Of a stretch of 5,667 nucleotides of DNA, positions 1 to 5,400 are shown piece by piece. A program made the translations under genes and the position numbers. Location of the stretch: NCBI GenBank assembly GCA_002794515.1, contig PGTJ01000179.1:1-5667 (forward strand), given 5' to 3'. Below the pieces are notes generated by a model. The model did not search any database, was not told the DNA's origin, and worked only from the letters and a program-made list of their open reading frames with translations. Within the stretch, counting starts at the first letter, position 1. Each line of letters starts with the position of its first letter. Origin of the DNA: Phototrophicales bacterium. GTDB taxonomy: Bacteria > Chloroflexota > Anaerolineae > Aggregatilineales > Phototrophicaceae.

Positions 1-8
1 GCCACAAG

Positions 9-40
9 TAAAAACACCCCTACAAAGTTTGTAGAGGTGT
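9..40 (-). terminator. Rho-independent terminator of the PstS-like gene
   Basis: Positions 14-26 and 28-40 are near-perfect inverted repeats of 13 bases each (ACACCCCTACAAA against TTTGTAGAGGTGT). Read on the minus strand, the single mismatch becomes a G-U pair, and the stem is followed at once by five T residues (complement of 10-14), the classic intrinsic terminator layout. It lies about 30 bases past the stop codon of the minus-strand gene ending at 69. On the plus strand the same hairpin has one C-A mismatch and a T run only several bases later (47-52), so it may also stop transcription entering from the left. Confidence 0.8.
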
Positions 41-68
41 CTAAAATTTTTTGATTTAACCCCATTTT

Positions 69-2057
69 TTATGAAGCAGGGGTGGCTTCTGCTTCTGGTG
101 TTGGTTCTGTATCAGGTGTTGCTTCTGGTGAAGGGGTCATTTCTGCATCGGCGGTGGCTTCTGGTGTGATTTCGGGTTGTGGCGTAAGTGATGCTGTGAG
201 GGCATCGGCAAATGCTGTTTGCAATGTTTCGCGCACGGTTGACAAATCATTGCGAGCGATTAAACCAAATGTGGCAAAATTGCTATCTTGGAACAAATAC
301 CACACCACACCTTGTACTTCTGAACGCGCCAACGCTTTTTGCGATACAATTAATTGATGGTTAATCGTATAGGGATAGCTCATATCAGCGATGGTATCGG
401 CAGAAGGCATCACACAGCCATCTCCGCCATCTACAGCGATGAGTTGCAAATTTGCCCCCTCGACTTGTGACGCGGTCAGATAATCGTTCCACGACATATA
501 TGTCACCAATCCCTCGACAAGGCTTACGGCAGTCGCACGATACCGTGCATCATCATTACTTTCGGCGACATCATCCCGAAGAATCAATGTAGGACTACCG
601 ATTTTGGTCAATAACAAATCGGTCAACAAACCACCTTGATCTGGTGTTGGAGCAATCAGTTGCAAGTCTAAATCGGGCAAATTATCACCAATCATATTCC
701 AGTTGGTTGCAGGTATTTCTGGATTAGTCGCCCAAATCCGCAATACTTGGTCTACTGTAAGGCAAATATTATAACCCGCATCTTGATCTGGTTGTGTGGT
801 TTGACGTAAATCGCCATTCGCCACCAAAACCACAGCTTGCTTGCCCAATTCAAATGTGAGCGACTTCCCAACGGTATTTTGACAACCGACTTCTTGATCG
901 GGTGTGAACACCGCTTGATTTGGTGTGCGTGTTGCAACAATGATTATATCCTGTTCCCCATTACAATAACGACGAACAGCCACATTTTGCCCCTGTAATT
1001 CCGCCGTCACAGTGACAGATGGATATTGTGATGAAAACGCCCGCGTGAGGTTATCTACGGCTACTTTAAGCGCACTATTGCCACCCAATGTCACCGTTCC
1101 AAAAATGTTATCTGGAATGCGAAATGCTGTCACTTCTTTGGTGAATTGCCTACCAATCAAGGAGTCATCAGTCAAGATGGCGATATTCGTGGTGATGGCG
1201 CTCTGTGTGGGCAACATATATCCCGCATCGATGATGCTTTGACCACCTTCATCGCTGAAAGCAAATGCCAAGACTTGGCTAATTTTATCTAATGCGCTCG
1301 AATTCACATATAAATACAATGGTGTACCAAATGGATAAGACCCATTACTCAGGGTTTCTGATGATGGGGTTACACAATCACTACCAATTTTTACCATCTT
1401 AACACCCGACTCGCCAATCACTGCGCTGGCAGGAACAACACCGACCGCACCTGCGGTATTTTTTACTGCCTCGATGACAACATTGGCATCGTTTTCGGTG
1501 ATAGCATCAGAACGAAGACCAAACCCATTCACCGATTGGTCTAATAGACCATACAAGGATGTGTCATCGCTTGGCAGATATACACGCAGGGGTGTGGTAT
1601 CGGCATCACTAATCCCTGTGAGCGACCAATCTAAAACAGAATTTGCCGCGCTGGGCGCAAAAATTGGATTAAGCTGAGACGGATTTAGGCATTCCACAAA
1701 CGATAAATCGGGATTGACAATGATGGCTAAGGCATCATACGCCAACAAAAATTCCCGATAAAAGATGTTGTTTTGTGTGCATAAAAATTCTTCATCAGCA
1801 GACATAGCACGAGTTGATCCCGTCATATCGGCTTCTAGGGTACAGAAGACGGTGAAACCTGCCGATGTACCGTTGGGTTGTGCGGTTAATGATTGTTCAC
1901 TACCACTATTTTCGGTTACAATGGCAAGTAAATCACTCACGATTTTTGACCCTGTAATGGTGACATCTTGCGATGTTTCTTGGGCAAAAAGTGAAAATGT
2001 CATGATAGTAGATGCTAGGAGCAATATCAGTACTGCCCCCCGCCAAACATTTTTCAT
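69..2057 (-). CDS. Secreted protein with two tandem PstS-like (phosphate-type) substrate-binding domains
   Basis: The 662-residue product has a signal peptide (basic start, hydrophobic stretch about 8-24, likely cleavage after SLFA25). Domain 1 (about 31-290) follows the PstS/PBP-like plan: ITGSKIV at the start, an AD-x-TGSTR segment near 76-83, AIIVNP at 111-116, an LNPSQLNPIF segment, a GAVGVV segment near 203, SYPF, and a GQSIIDAGYMLP ending. Domain 2 (about 318-610) repeats the plan from LGGNSALKVAV through a YNICLTVDQVLRIW segment to SYPY. Each domain has four cysteines in matching order (72, 93, 123, 228 and 365, 392, 432, 548), and each last cysteine opens a CVxPSxxT motif. The tail (about 625-662) is rich in Thr, Pro, Glu and Ala. 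Single-domain PstS proteins are roughly half this size. The usual SGT phosphate-loop sequence is not evident, so the ligand is uncertain. No ABC permease or ATPase is adjacent. A Shine-Dalgarno-like AAGGGAG at 2066-2072 supports the start. Confidence 0.85.
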   Translation of the reverse strand: MKNVWRGAVLILLLASTIMTFSLFAQETSQDVTITGSKIVSDLLAIVTENSGSEQSLTAQPNGTSAGFTVFCTLEADMTGSTRAMSADEEFLCTQNNIFYREFLLAYDALAIIVNPDLSFVECLNPSQLNPIFAPSAANSVLDWSLTGISDADTTPLRVYLPSDDTSLYGLLDQSVNGFGLRSDAITENDANVVIEAVKNTAGAVGVVPASAVIGESGVKMVKIGSDCVTPSSETLSNGSYPFGTPLYLYVNSSALDKISQVLAFAFSDEGGQSIIDAGYMLPTQSAITTNIAILTDDSLIGRQFTKEVTAFRIPDNIFGTVTLGGNSALKVAVDNLTRAFSSQYPSVTVTAELQGQNVAVRRYCNGEQDIIIVATRTPNQAVFTPDQEVGCQNTVGKSLTFELGKQAVVLVANGDLRQTTQPDQDAGYNICLTVDQVLRIWATNPEIPATNWNMIGDNLPDLDLQLIAPTPDQGGLLTDLLLTKIGSPTLILRDDVAESNDDARYRATAVSLVEGLVTYMSWNDYLTASQVEGANLQLIAVDGGDGCVMPSADTIADMSYPYTINHQLIVSQKALARSEVQGVVWYLFQDSNFATFGLIARNDLSTVRETLQTAFADALTASLTPQPEITPEATADAEMTPSPEATPDTEPTPEAEATPAS
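72..180 (-). repeat. In-frame TPEA coding repeats in the acidic C-terminal tail
   Basis: The 10-base string GCTTCTGGTG occurs at 91-100, 121-130 and 157-166, spaced 30 and 36 bases apart, both multiples of three. Read on the minus strand each copy encodes Thr-Pro-Glu-Ala. The whole segment encodes a low-complexity Thr/Pro/Glu/Ala tail of about 36 residues with no membrane helix and no LPxTG-type sorting signal. It is probably a flexible extension. Its repeat structure would allow slippage-driven length change between strains, which is an inference. Confidence 0.7.
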
Positions 2058-2065
2058 GGGTTTTA

Positions 2066-2072
2066 CTCCCTT
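2066..2072 (-). promoter_or_regulatory. Ribosome binding site of the PstS-like gene
   Basis: On the minus strand AAGGGAG lies eight bases before the ATG at 2057. It supports this start, which is also immediately followed by a good signal peptide. Confidence 0.75.
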
Positions 2073-2089
2073 AAATTTGTGAGGTTCGC

Positions 2090-2095
2090 TATAAT
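2090..2095 (+). promoter_or_regulatory. Possible -10 box for the globin operon
   Basis: A perfect TATAAT occurs on the plus strand, about 65 bases before the globin ATG, in the divergent intergenic region. I see no good -35 hexamer at the right distance and no TG extension, so it would need an activator or a different sigma factor. It sits almost face to face with the -10 of the minus-strand promoter (2106-2111), so the two promoters may share regulation. Confidence 0.35.
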
Positions 2096-2105
2096 AGTAT
2101 GCACG

Positions 2106-2133
2106 ATTGTAGCGTGGTGTGCGTTATTGTCTA
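2106..2133 (-). promoter_or_regulatory. Sigma70-type promoter for the PstS-like gene
   Basis: On the minus strand TAGACA (2128-2133) matches the -35 consensus at five of six bases, and TACAAT (2106-2111) matches the -10 consensus at five of six, with a 16-base spacer. Transcription would begin near 2099 and leave a leader of about 40 bases ahead of the ATG at 2057. This is prediction from consensus only. Confidence 0.55.
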
Positions 2134-2151
2134 GCCAGATTTTAGAATTTT

Positions 2152-2155
2152 AGGA
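2152..2155 (+). promoter_or_regulatory. Weak ribosome binding site of the globin gene
   Basis: AGGA lies six bases before the ATG at 2162. It falls within the second of two ATTTTAG direct repeats (2139-2145 and 2147-2153, eight bases apart). Confidence 0.5.
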
Positions 2156-2161
2156 TAAATA

Positions 2162-2569
2162 ATGGAACACGAAGGCAAATCGATTTATGAATTGGTCGGT
2201 GGCGAAGACACATTTCGGCACTTGGTAGACATTTTTTATGCGAAAATTGAGGCAGATGCTTATCTACGTCCGATGTTTCCAGAATCGTTAGATGAAGGCA
2301 AAGAATGGCAATTTTTATTTTTGTGTCAATTTTTTGGTGGTCCACAACGATATGCTGAAGAGCGTGGACATCCTCGCTTGCGAATGCGTCATGCACCTTT
2401 CCTCATTGACCAAAAAGCACGCGATTTGTGGCTGAATCACATGCTGAACGCCATAGATGAGGTCAATATTCAATCGCCTATGCGCGAGATGATGCGGAAC
2501 TATTTTGAACGCGCATCCACCCACATGATTAATTATTATGCACCTGATGAGCTAAATCATCATGCCTAA
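2162..2569 (+). CDS. glbO: Group II truncated haemoglobin (trHbO type)
   Basis: This 135-residue haem protein has the full length usual for group II truncated globins. Landmarks in order are YELVGGEDTF (9-18, helix A/B entry), F25-Y26 with Y26 as the B10 tyrosine that contacts bound ligand, LRPMFPE (35-41) with F39 at CD1, FFGGP (57-61), the family signature RGHPRLRMRH (68-77) ending in H77, the proximal F8 haem ligand, and W90 at G8, the tryptophan typical of group II. Family members bind O2 and are proposed to act in NO or peroxide detoxification, oxygen delivery to terminal oxidases, or redox sensing; the sequence does not decide between these. It is the first gene of a plus-strand cluster, and its stop overlaps the next start by eight bases, so the two are probably cotranslated. 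A weak AGGA precedes the ATG. Confidence 0.93.
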   Translation: MEHEGKSIYELVGGEDTFRHLVDIFYAKIEADAYLRPMFPESLDEGKEWQFLFLCQFFGGPQRYAEERGHPRLRMRHAPFLIDQKARDLWLNHMLNAIDEVNIQSPMREMMRNYFERASTHMINYYAPDELNHHA

Positions 2570-2918
2570 AAAAGATGCCAAACAACCCACATTTTGGGAA
2601 CAAATCACCAGCATGAATCGCCTTTTACGGCTATTCGTAGTCACGATTTTTGCTATTAGTACAACATTGGCGATTAGCCCCTTGATAGATAGCATCTATC
2701 TGCAATATTTTTTCAGCCCAGAAACACGAATTATCCCTTCTTTAATTGCTATGATTGGCGGGGTGTGTATGTATATTGTGGGTTGGATATATCTGGTGGG
2801 AAGTGCCAGACAGATTATACTCGTCACTCGTGGACTAAAGTGGTATATGTATATTGGTATAGGGACGATTATCATCATCTTATTATGGATGACTGGTCTA
2901 TTACTTGTCAGCTTATAA
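2562..2918 (+). CDS. Small three-helix membrane protein of unknown function
   Basis: I do not recognise a family. The 118-residue product has a basic, polar N-terminus (K3, K4, K7, R20, R23) and three hydrophobic segments at about 22-41, 57-80 and 95-118. The second loop carries R83, R90 and K93, so the positive-inside rule predicts the N-terminus inside and the C-terminus outside. The last helix reaches the final residue, leaving no tail. There are no histidine pairs or CXXC motifs to suggest haem or metal binding. The start codon lies inside the end of the globin gene (8-base overlap, different frame) with only a weak GATGAG upstream, which points to translational coupling. The next gene starts 16 bases after its stop. 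Function is open; position suggests it is made together with the globin. Confidence 0.75.
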   Translation: MPKKDAKQPTFWEQITSMNRLLRLFVVTIFAISTTLAISPLIDSIYLQYFFSPETRIIPSLIAMIGGVCMYIVGWIYLVGSARQIILVTRGLKWYMYIGIGTIIIILLWMTGLLLVSL

Positions 2919-2923
2919 ACAAA

Positions 2924-2928
2924 GAGGG
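2924..2928 (+). promoter_or_regulatory. Ribosome binding site that fixes the lipoprotein start
   Basis: GAGGG lies six bases before the ATG at 2935. It favours that ATG over the in-frame TTG at 2905, which would lie inside the preceding gene and put ten extra residues in front of the signal peptide. Confidence 0.8.
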
Positions 2929-2934
2929 ACTACC

Positions 2935-3582
2935 ATGAAACACACTTCTATATGGATATTCGGGCTTTTCTTGATGTTGGCACTGATTGCTTGTACATCT
3001 AATGAAGATGAAAATAGCCCCCTACCCACTCAACCATTTCAAACCGTTGAACAGGTTGAAAATCCTGATGTTGTCAATAATTCTGTCACAACCGAACAAA
3101 CTATAGTTGAACAAACCCCTGTTACACCCGTTGTTTTAATATCGCCAACGCCTGCAGGTCCCAGACCTCTACCACCGACATGGACACCTACCGTTCCAGC
3201 ACCGACCGCAACGCTTATCCCGACTTTAGATGTGGGTGGCACATGGTTAGCCTCAACCCCTCTACCACAAGCCACAGTGAACCCTGCTTGTGTGACATTT
3301 AACCTAGATCCATCGCGTACAGTGAGTACCATTCGAGTAGGGCAATCACCCATTTTGGCATGGACACCCGCCACAGGCGCAGTTTTGTATCGGGTATATA
3401 TCTACAACGAAGCGGGAACTGTGGAATTGCATCAGGAATTGGTTGAGACAACCACCGTCACAATCAACCCAGATGTATTCCGTAGAGATGGTGTTTATGT
3501 ATGGACGGTCGCCCCATTAGACCCATTTGGTATTCAGATGTGTATCGAGCTAGGCGATGCTGTCATCGTCCAACGTGGATAA
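2935..3582 (+). CDS. Lipoprotein with Thr/Pro-rich stalk and an Ig/Fn3-like C-terminal domain
   Basis: From the ATG at 2935 the product has 215 residues. It opens with a lipoprotein signal peptide: K2 and H3, a hydrophobic core (6-19), and lipobox L17-I-A-C20, so C20 should be lipidated and the protein anchored outside the membrane. Residues 21-60 are acidic and polar. Residues 61-112 form a Pro/Thr-rich stalk (PTPAGPRPLPP, TWTPTVPAPTAT) without regular structure. The C-terminal part (about 118-213) looks like a beta-sandwich, with alternating strands such as ILAWTP (140-145), YRVYIYN (152-158), TTVTINP (173-179) and YVWTVAPLD (188-196), similar to Fn3-like domains. C119 and C203 could form a disulphide linking its two ends. 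It is third in the plus-strand cluster, 16 bases after the membrane protein. No enzymatic motif is seen, so a surface binding or scaffolding role is a guess. Confidence 0.8.
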   Translation: MKHTSIWIFGLFLMLALIACTSNEDENSPLPTQPFQTVEQVENPDVVNNSVTTEQTIVEQTPVTPVVLISPTPAGPRPLPPTWTPTVPAPTATLIPTLDVGGTWLASTPLPQATVNPACVTFNLDPSRTVSTIRVGQSPILAWTPATGAVLYRVYIYNEAGTVELHQELVETTTVTINPDVFRRDGVYVWTVAPLDPFGIQMCIELGDAVIVQRG

Positions 3583-3591
3583 ACGGTCATA

Positions 3592-3621
3592 TTTGGCAGA
3601 GGATATTATCCCTCTGCCAAA
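3592..3621. terminator. Hairpin between convergent genes, possible bidirectional terminator
   Basis: TTTGGCAGAGG (3592-3602) and CCTCTGCCAAA (3611-3621) form a perfect 11-bp inverted repeat with an 8-base loop. It lies ten bases after the lipoprotein stop and spans the end of thyX: the right arm encodes the last thyX residues and the stop codon (3606-3608) sits in the loop. Neither strand has a clear T run after the stem, so it is not a textbook intrinsic terminator. It may act as a weak terminator or as a 3'-end stabilising structure for both convergent transcripts. Confidence 0.55.
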
Positions 3622-4325
3622 ATGAATTGCTCGAATGCCTCTGCTGTCCAGGGTAGGGCAGGCTTAAAGAAATGGTTATAAATGGCTTGTGCGTATACCC
3701 GTATTTCATATTGGGCATCTTGAGCCATCCGTAATCGCAGAAAGTGCATTAAATTATGGGCATCCACTTTCATCACCCATGTGTAATACACGCTAAAACC
3801 TGGCAAAAATAACCGCGCTTGTTCTCTGGCAACACCCCGCTGAATAGCATCCTGATACAAGGCATAACTTGCATCATAGTGCTTTAGCAATTGTTCAGTG
3901 AGGTATTGGTCGTCGGCTGGTTCAATTTGCCCTTCACTTGCCTGCTTATTATCTTTAGATTGTCTGCGCCACACATCTGGCACATAAAAATCATTTTCTT
4001 CAAATTCGGTATAGCGCCCCGATTGGGCATTCGCATTCCATGTCCGGTGTCTGACCCATTGCCACCATGTCACCAGAGGGGCATGGGCGCGAAATTTGAA
4101 CTCGACCATCTCAAATGGAGATGTGTGTCGATTTTTGAGCAGATAAAACAGGAGCTTTTTATCACGCTCATCACCTTTGCTCTCGCCTAAAAAGCTGGTG
4201 CGGGCGGCATTCACAATGGCTAAATCGCCCGATACACCTGTAGCAGGGTGGGGCATTAAATCAACCAACTCTATCCAGCCTTTATCGAGGACAGAAATTC
4301 GCTTCCCAATCAATTCATTCGTCAT
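3606..4325 (-). CDS. thyX: FAD-dependent thymidylate synthase ThyX
   Basis: ThyX makes dTMP from dUMP using methylene-tetrahydrofolate as carbon source and NADPH with bound FAD as reductant, replacing ThyA. The 239-residue length fits the family. The defining RHRX7SXR motif is present at 92-104 (R92-H-R94, S102, R104), followed by Y105. Upstream, NRHTSPFE (65-72) is the usual FAD/substrate segment. Downstream, AREQARLFLP (166-175), NLMHFLRLR (191-199) and AQDAQYEIR (201-209) match the conserved nucleotide-binding helix, with R199 the likely dUMP-contacting arginine. The start at 4325 is six bases after the ruvA stop. A GGTGGA Shine-Dalgarno-like sequence at 4335-4340, within the ruvA end, precedes it by nine bases. 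It is the last gene of the yebC-ruvC-ruvA-thyX operon and ends in the loop of a hairpin. Confidence 0.95.
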   Translation of the reverse strand: MTNELIGKRISVLDKGWIELVDLMPHPATGVSGDLAIVNAARTSFLGESKGDERDKKLLFYLLKNRHTSPFEMVEFKFRAHAPLVTWWQWVRHRTWNANAQSGRYTEFEENDFYVPDVWRRQSKDNKQASEGQIEPADDQYLTEQLLKHYDASYALYQDAIQRGVAREQARLFLPGFSVYYTWVMKVDAHNLMHFLRLRMAQDAQYEIRVYAQAIYNHFFKPALPWTAEAFEQFILAEG

Positions 4326-4331
4326 GTGTTT

Positions 4332-4904
4332 TTATCCACCTAAATATTGTAAGGCGAGGCGCAACCGTTCACTCACATCCTGCGGGGCATCAGGTGGGAT
4401 AGATTGTACGGCGGTTTGTGCCTCAATAATGCTGAAATCCATTGCCACAAGGGCATCTATGACATCGCTATTGATGTCTTCAAATAGGGTGACAGGGGCG
4501 ACATCCAAACCTTTAGCGAGTTTATCTTTTAGTTCAAAGATGATTTTTTGTGCGGTCTTTTTGCCAATGCCTGGCACACGAGTGAGGATGTCTTCGCGGT
4601 TGCCCAGCACCGCCGTACGCAAGCTATCGCCATTGACCACCGTCAAGATAGACAACGCCACCTTCGGACCAACACCAGATACAGTCAACAATACCTCGAA
4701 TAGGCTTCTATCGGTGGGGGTATAAAATCCGTATAGCGATACCGAGTCCTCACGGACAATCATCAGTGTATGCAAAAATAAATCATCATTCAAGTTATGA
4801 TGTCTGATTGCGGGGACATACACCTTATATCCTACACCGCCGACCACCAATACCAACGAATCATCATAAATCGCGCCAATTTTGCCTTGTAAACTCGCTA
4901 TCAT
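4332..4904 (-). CDS. ruvA: Holliday junction branch migration subunit RuvA
   Basis: RuvA binds four-way DNA junctions as a tetramer and loads the RuvB helicase. From the ATG at 4904 the product is 190 residues, the normal length, and begins MIASLQGKI as the family does. The N-terminal OB-fold domain (1-62) ends in the typical REDSVSLYGFY (51-61). Two helix-hairpin-helix motifs follow: VSGVGPKVA (75-83) and VPGIGKKTAQKI (110-121), then FELKDKL (123-129). A short linker leads to domain III (about 145-190), which contacts RuvB. An in-frame ATG at 5000 would add 32 residues lying wholly inside ruvC and is rejected. GGAG at 4915-4918, ten bases before the ATG, supports the chosen start. Only seven bases separate it from the ruvC stop. 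ruvB is not the next gene; thyX is. Confidence 0.95.
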   Translation of the reverse strand: MIASLQGKIGAIYDDSLVLVVGGVGYKVYVPAIRHHNLNDDLFLHTLMIVREDSVSLYGFYTPTDRSLFEVLLTVSGVGPKVALSILTVVNGDSLRTAVLGNREDILTRVPGIGKKTAQKIIFELKDKLAKGLDVAPVTLFEDINSDVIDALVAMDFSIIEAQTAVQSIPPDAPQDVSERLRLALQYLGG

Positions 4905-4911
4905 CGTCAAC

Positions 4912-5400
4912 TTACTCCAATAATGTGTAACGAGATTGATGAATATCGGTGATGGCAATGGCGAGCGCATCGGCGGCATCATCGGGTTGGGGAATATCAT
5001 CTAATCCTAAGAGCATCCGCACCATCTCTTGTATCTGAGGTTTTTTTGCGCCACCATAACCTGTGATAGATTGTTTGACTTCGTTTGGTTTATATTCTGC
5101 AATCGTTAATCCTGTTTGTGCCAATGTGAATAAAATAACACCGCGCCCTTGTGCAACTGTCAATGCAGTGGTGATATTTTTGGCAAAAAACAATTCTTCA
5201 ATAGCGGCTCGGTCGGGCTTGAATTGTTGAATGATGTCTTTGAGTGTTTCATGAATAACCAGAAGCCGTTGCCACATTGGGTCTTGAGGGGTTGTCTTGA
5301 TGACCCCGTAAGCTATGGCTTGGAGTGAACCATCATTGAGTTCTTCTACCAAACCATAGCCGACAGTGGCTGTACCTGGGTCAATGCCTAAAGAACGCAT
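4912..5400 (-). CDS. ruvC: Crossover junction endodeoxyribonuclease RuvC
   Basis: RuvC is the dimeric, Mg-dependent nuclease that resolves Holliday junctions by paired symmetric nicks. The 162-residue product is of typical length. All four acidic active-site positions are visible: D7 in SLGIDPGT, E68 in AAIEELFFAKN, and D141 and D144 in DDAADALAIAI. The AQGRGV segment (83-88) and the YKPNEVKQSITGYGGAKK region (103-120), both conserved in the family, are intact, so the enzyme should be active. The ATG shares one base with the upstream stop codon (TAATG at 5398-5402), and I see no good Shine-Dalgarno sequence. Translation is therefore probably coupled to the yebC-family gene. The end of the gene contains the ribosome binding site of ruvA. 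Confidence 0.96.
   Translation of the reverse strand: MRSLGIDPGTATVGYGLVEELNDGSLQAIAYGVIKTTPQDPMWQRLLVIHETLKDIIQQFKPDRAAIEELFFAKNITTALTVAQGRGVILFTLAQTGLTIAEYKPNEVKQSITGYGGAKKPQIQEMVRMLLGLDDIPQPDDAADALAIAITDIHQSRYTLLE
4915..4918 (-). promoter_or_regulatory. Ribosome binding site of ruvA
   Basis: On the minus strand GGAG occurs within the last ruvC codons, ten bases before the ATG at 4904. It helps fix the short ruvA start. Confidence 0.6.

Noticed and set aside
82..357. 91-codon plus-strand open frame rich in Gly, Ser, Val and Ala
   Set aside because: It is the complement of the low-complexity TPEA tail; the repeat explains the lack of stops.
2139..2153. ATTTTAG direct repeats as a possible operator
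   Set aside because: Two 7-base AT-rich copies eight bases apart can arise by chance, and no regulator gene is nearby.
2905..2934. TTG start for the lipoprotein
   Set aside because: It overlaps the preceding gene and places charged residues ahead of the signal peptide. The ATG at 2935 has a GAGGG site six bases upstream.
3039..3374. 111-codon minus-strand open frame opposite the lipoprotein
   Set aside because: It is the complement of the Pro/Thr-rich stalk, with a Gly/Val-rich translation and no supporting signals.
4177..4725. 182-codon plus-strand open frame antisense to thyX and ruvA
   Set aside because: It lies opposite two well-conserved genes, its translation is Ser/Arg-rich without a recognisable domain, and it has no clear ribosome binding site.
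4905..5000. N-terminal extension of ruvA from an ATG at 5000
   Set aside because: The added 32 residues lie inside ruvC, are proline-rich and unlike RuvA. The ATG at 4904 gives the family start MIASLQGKI and has a ribosome binding site.
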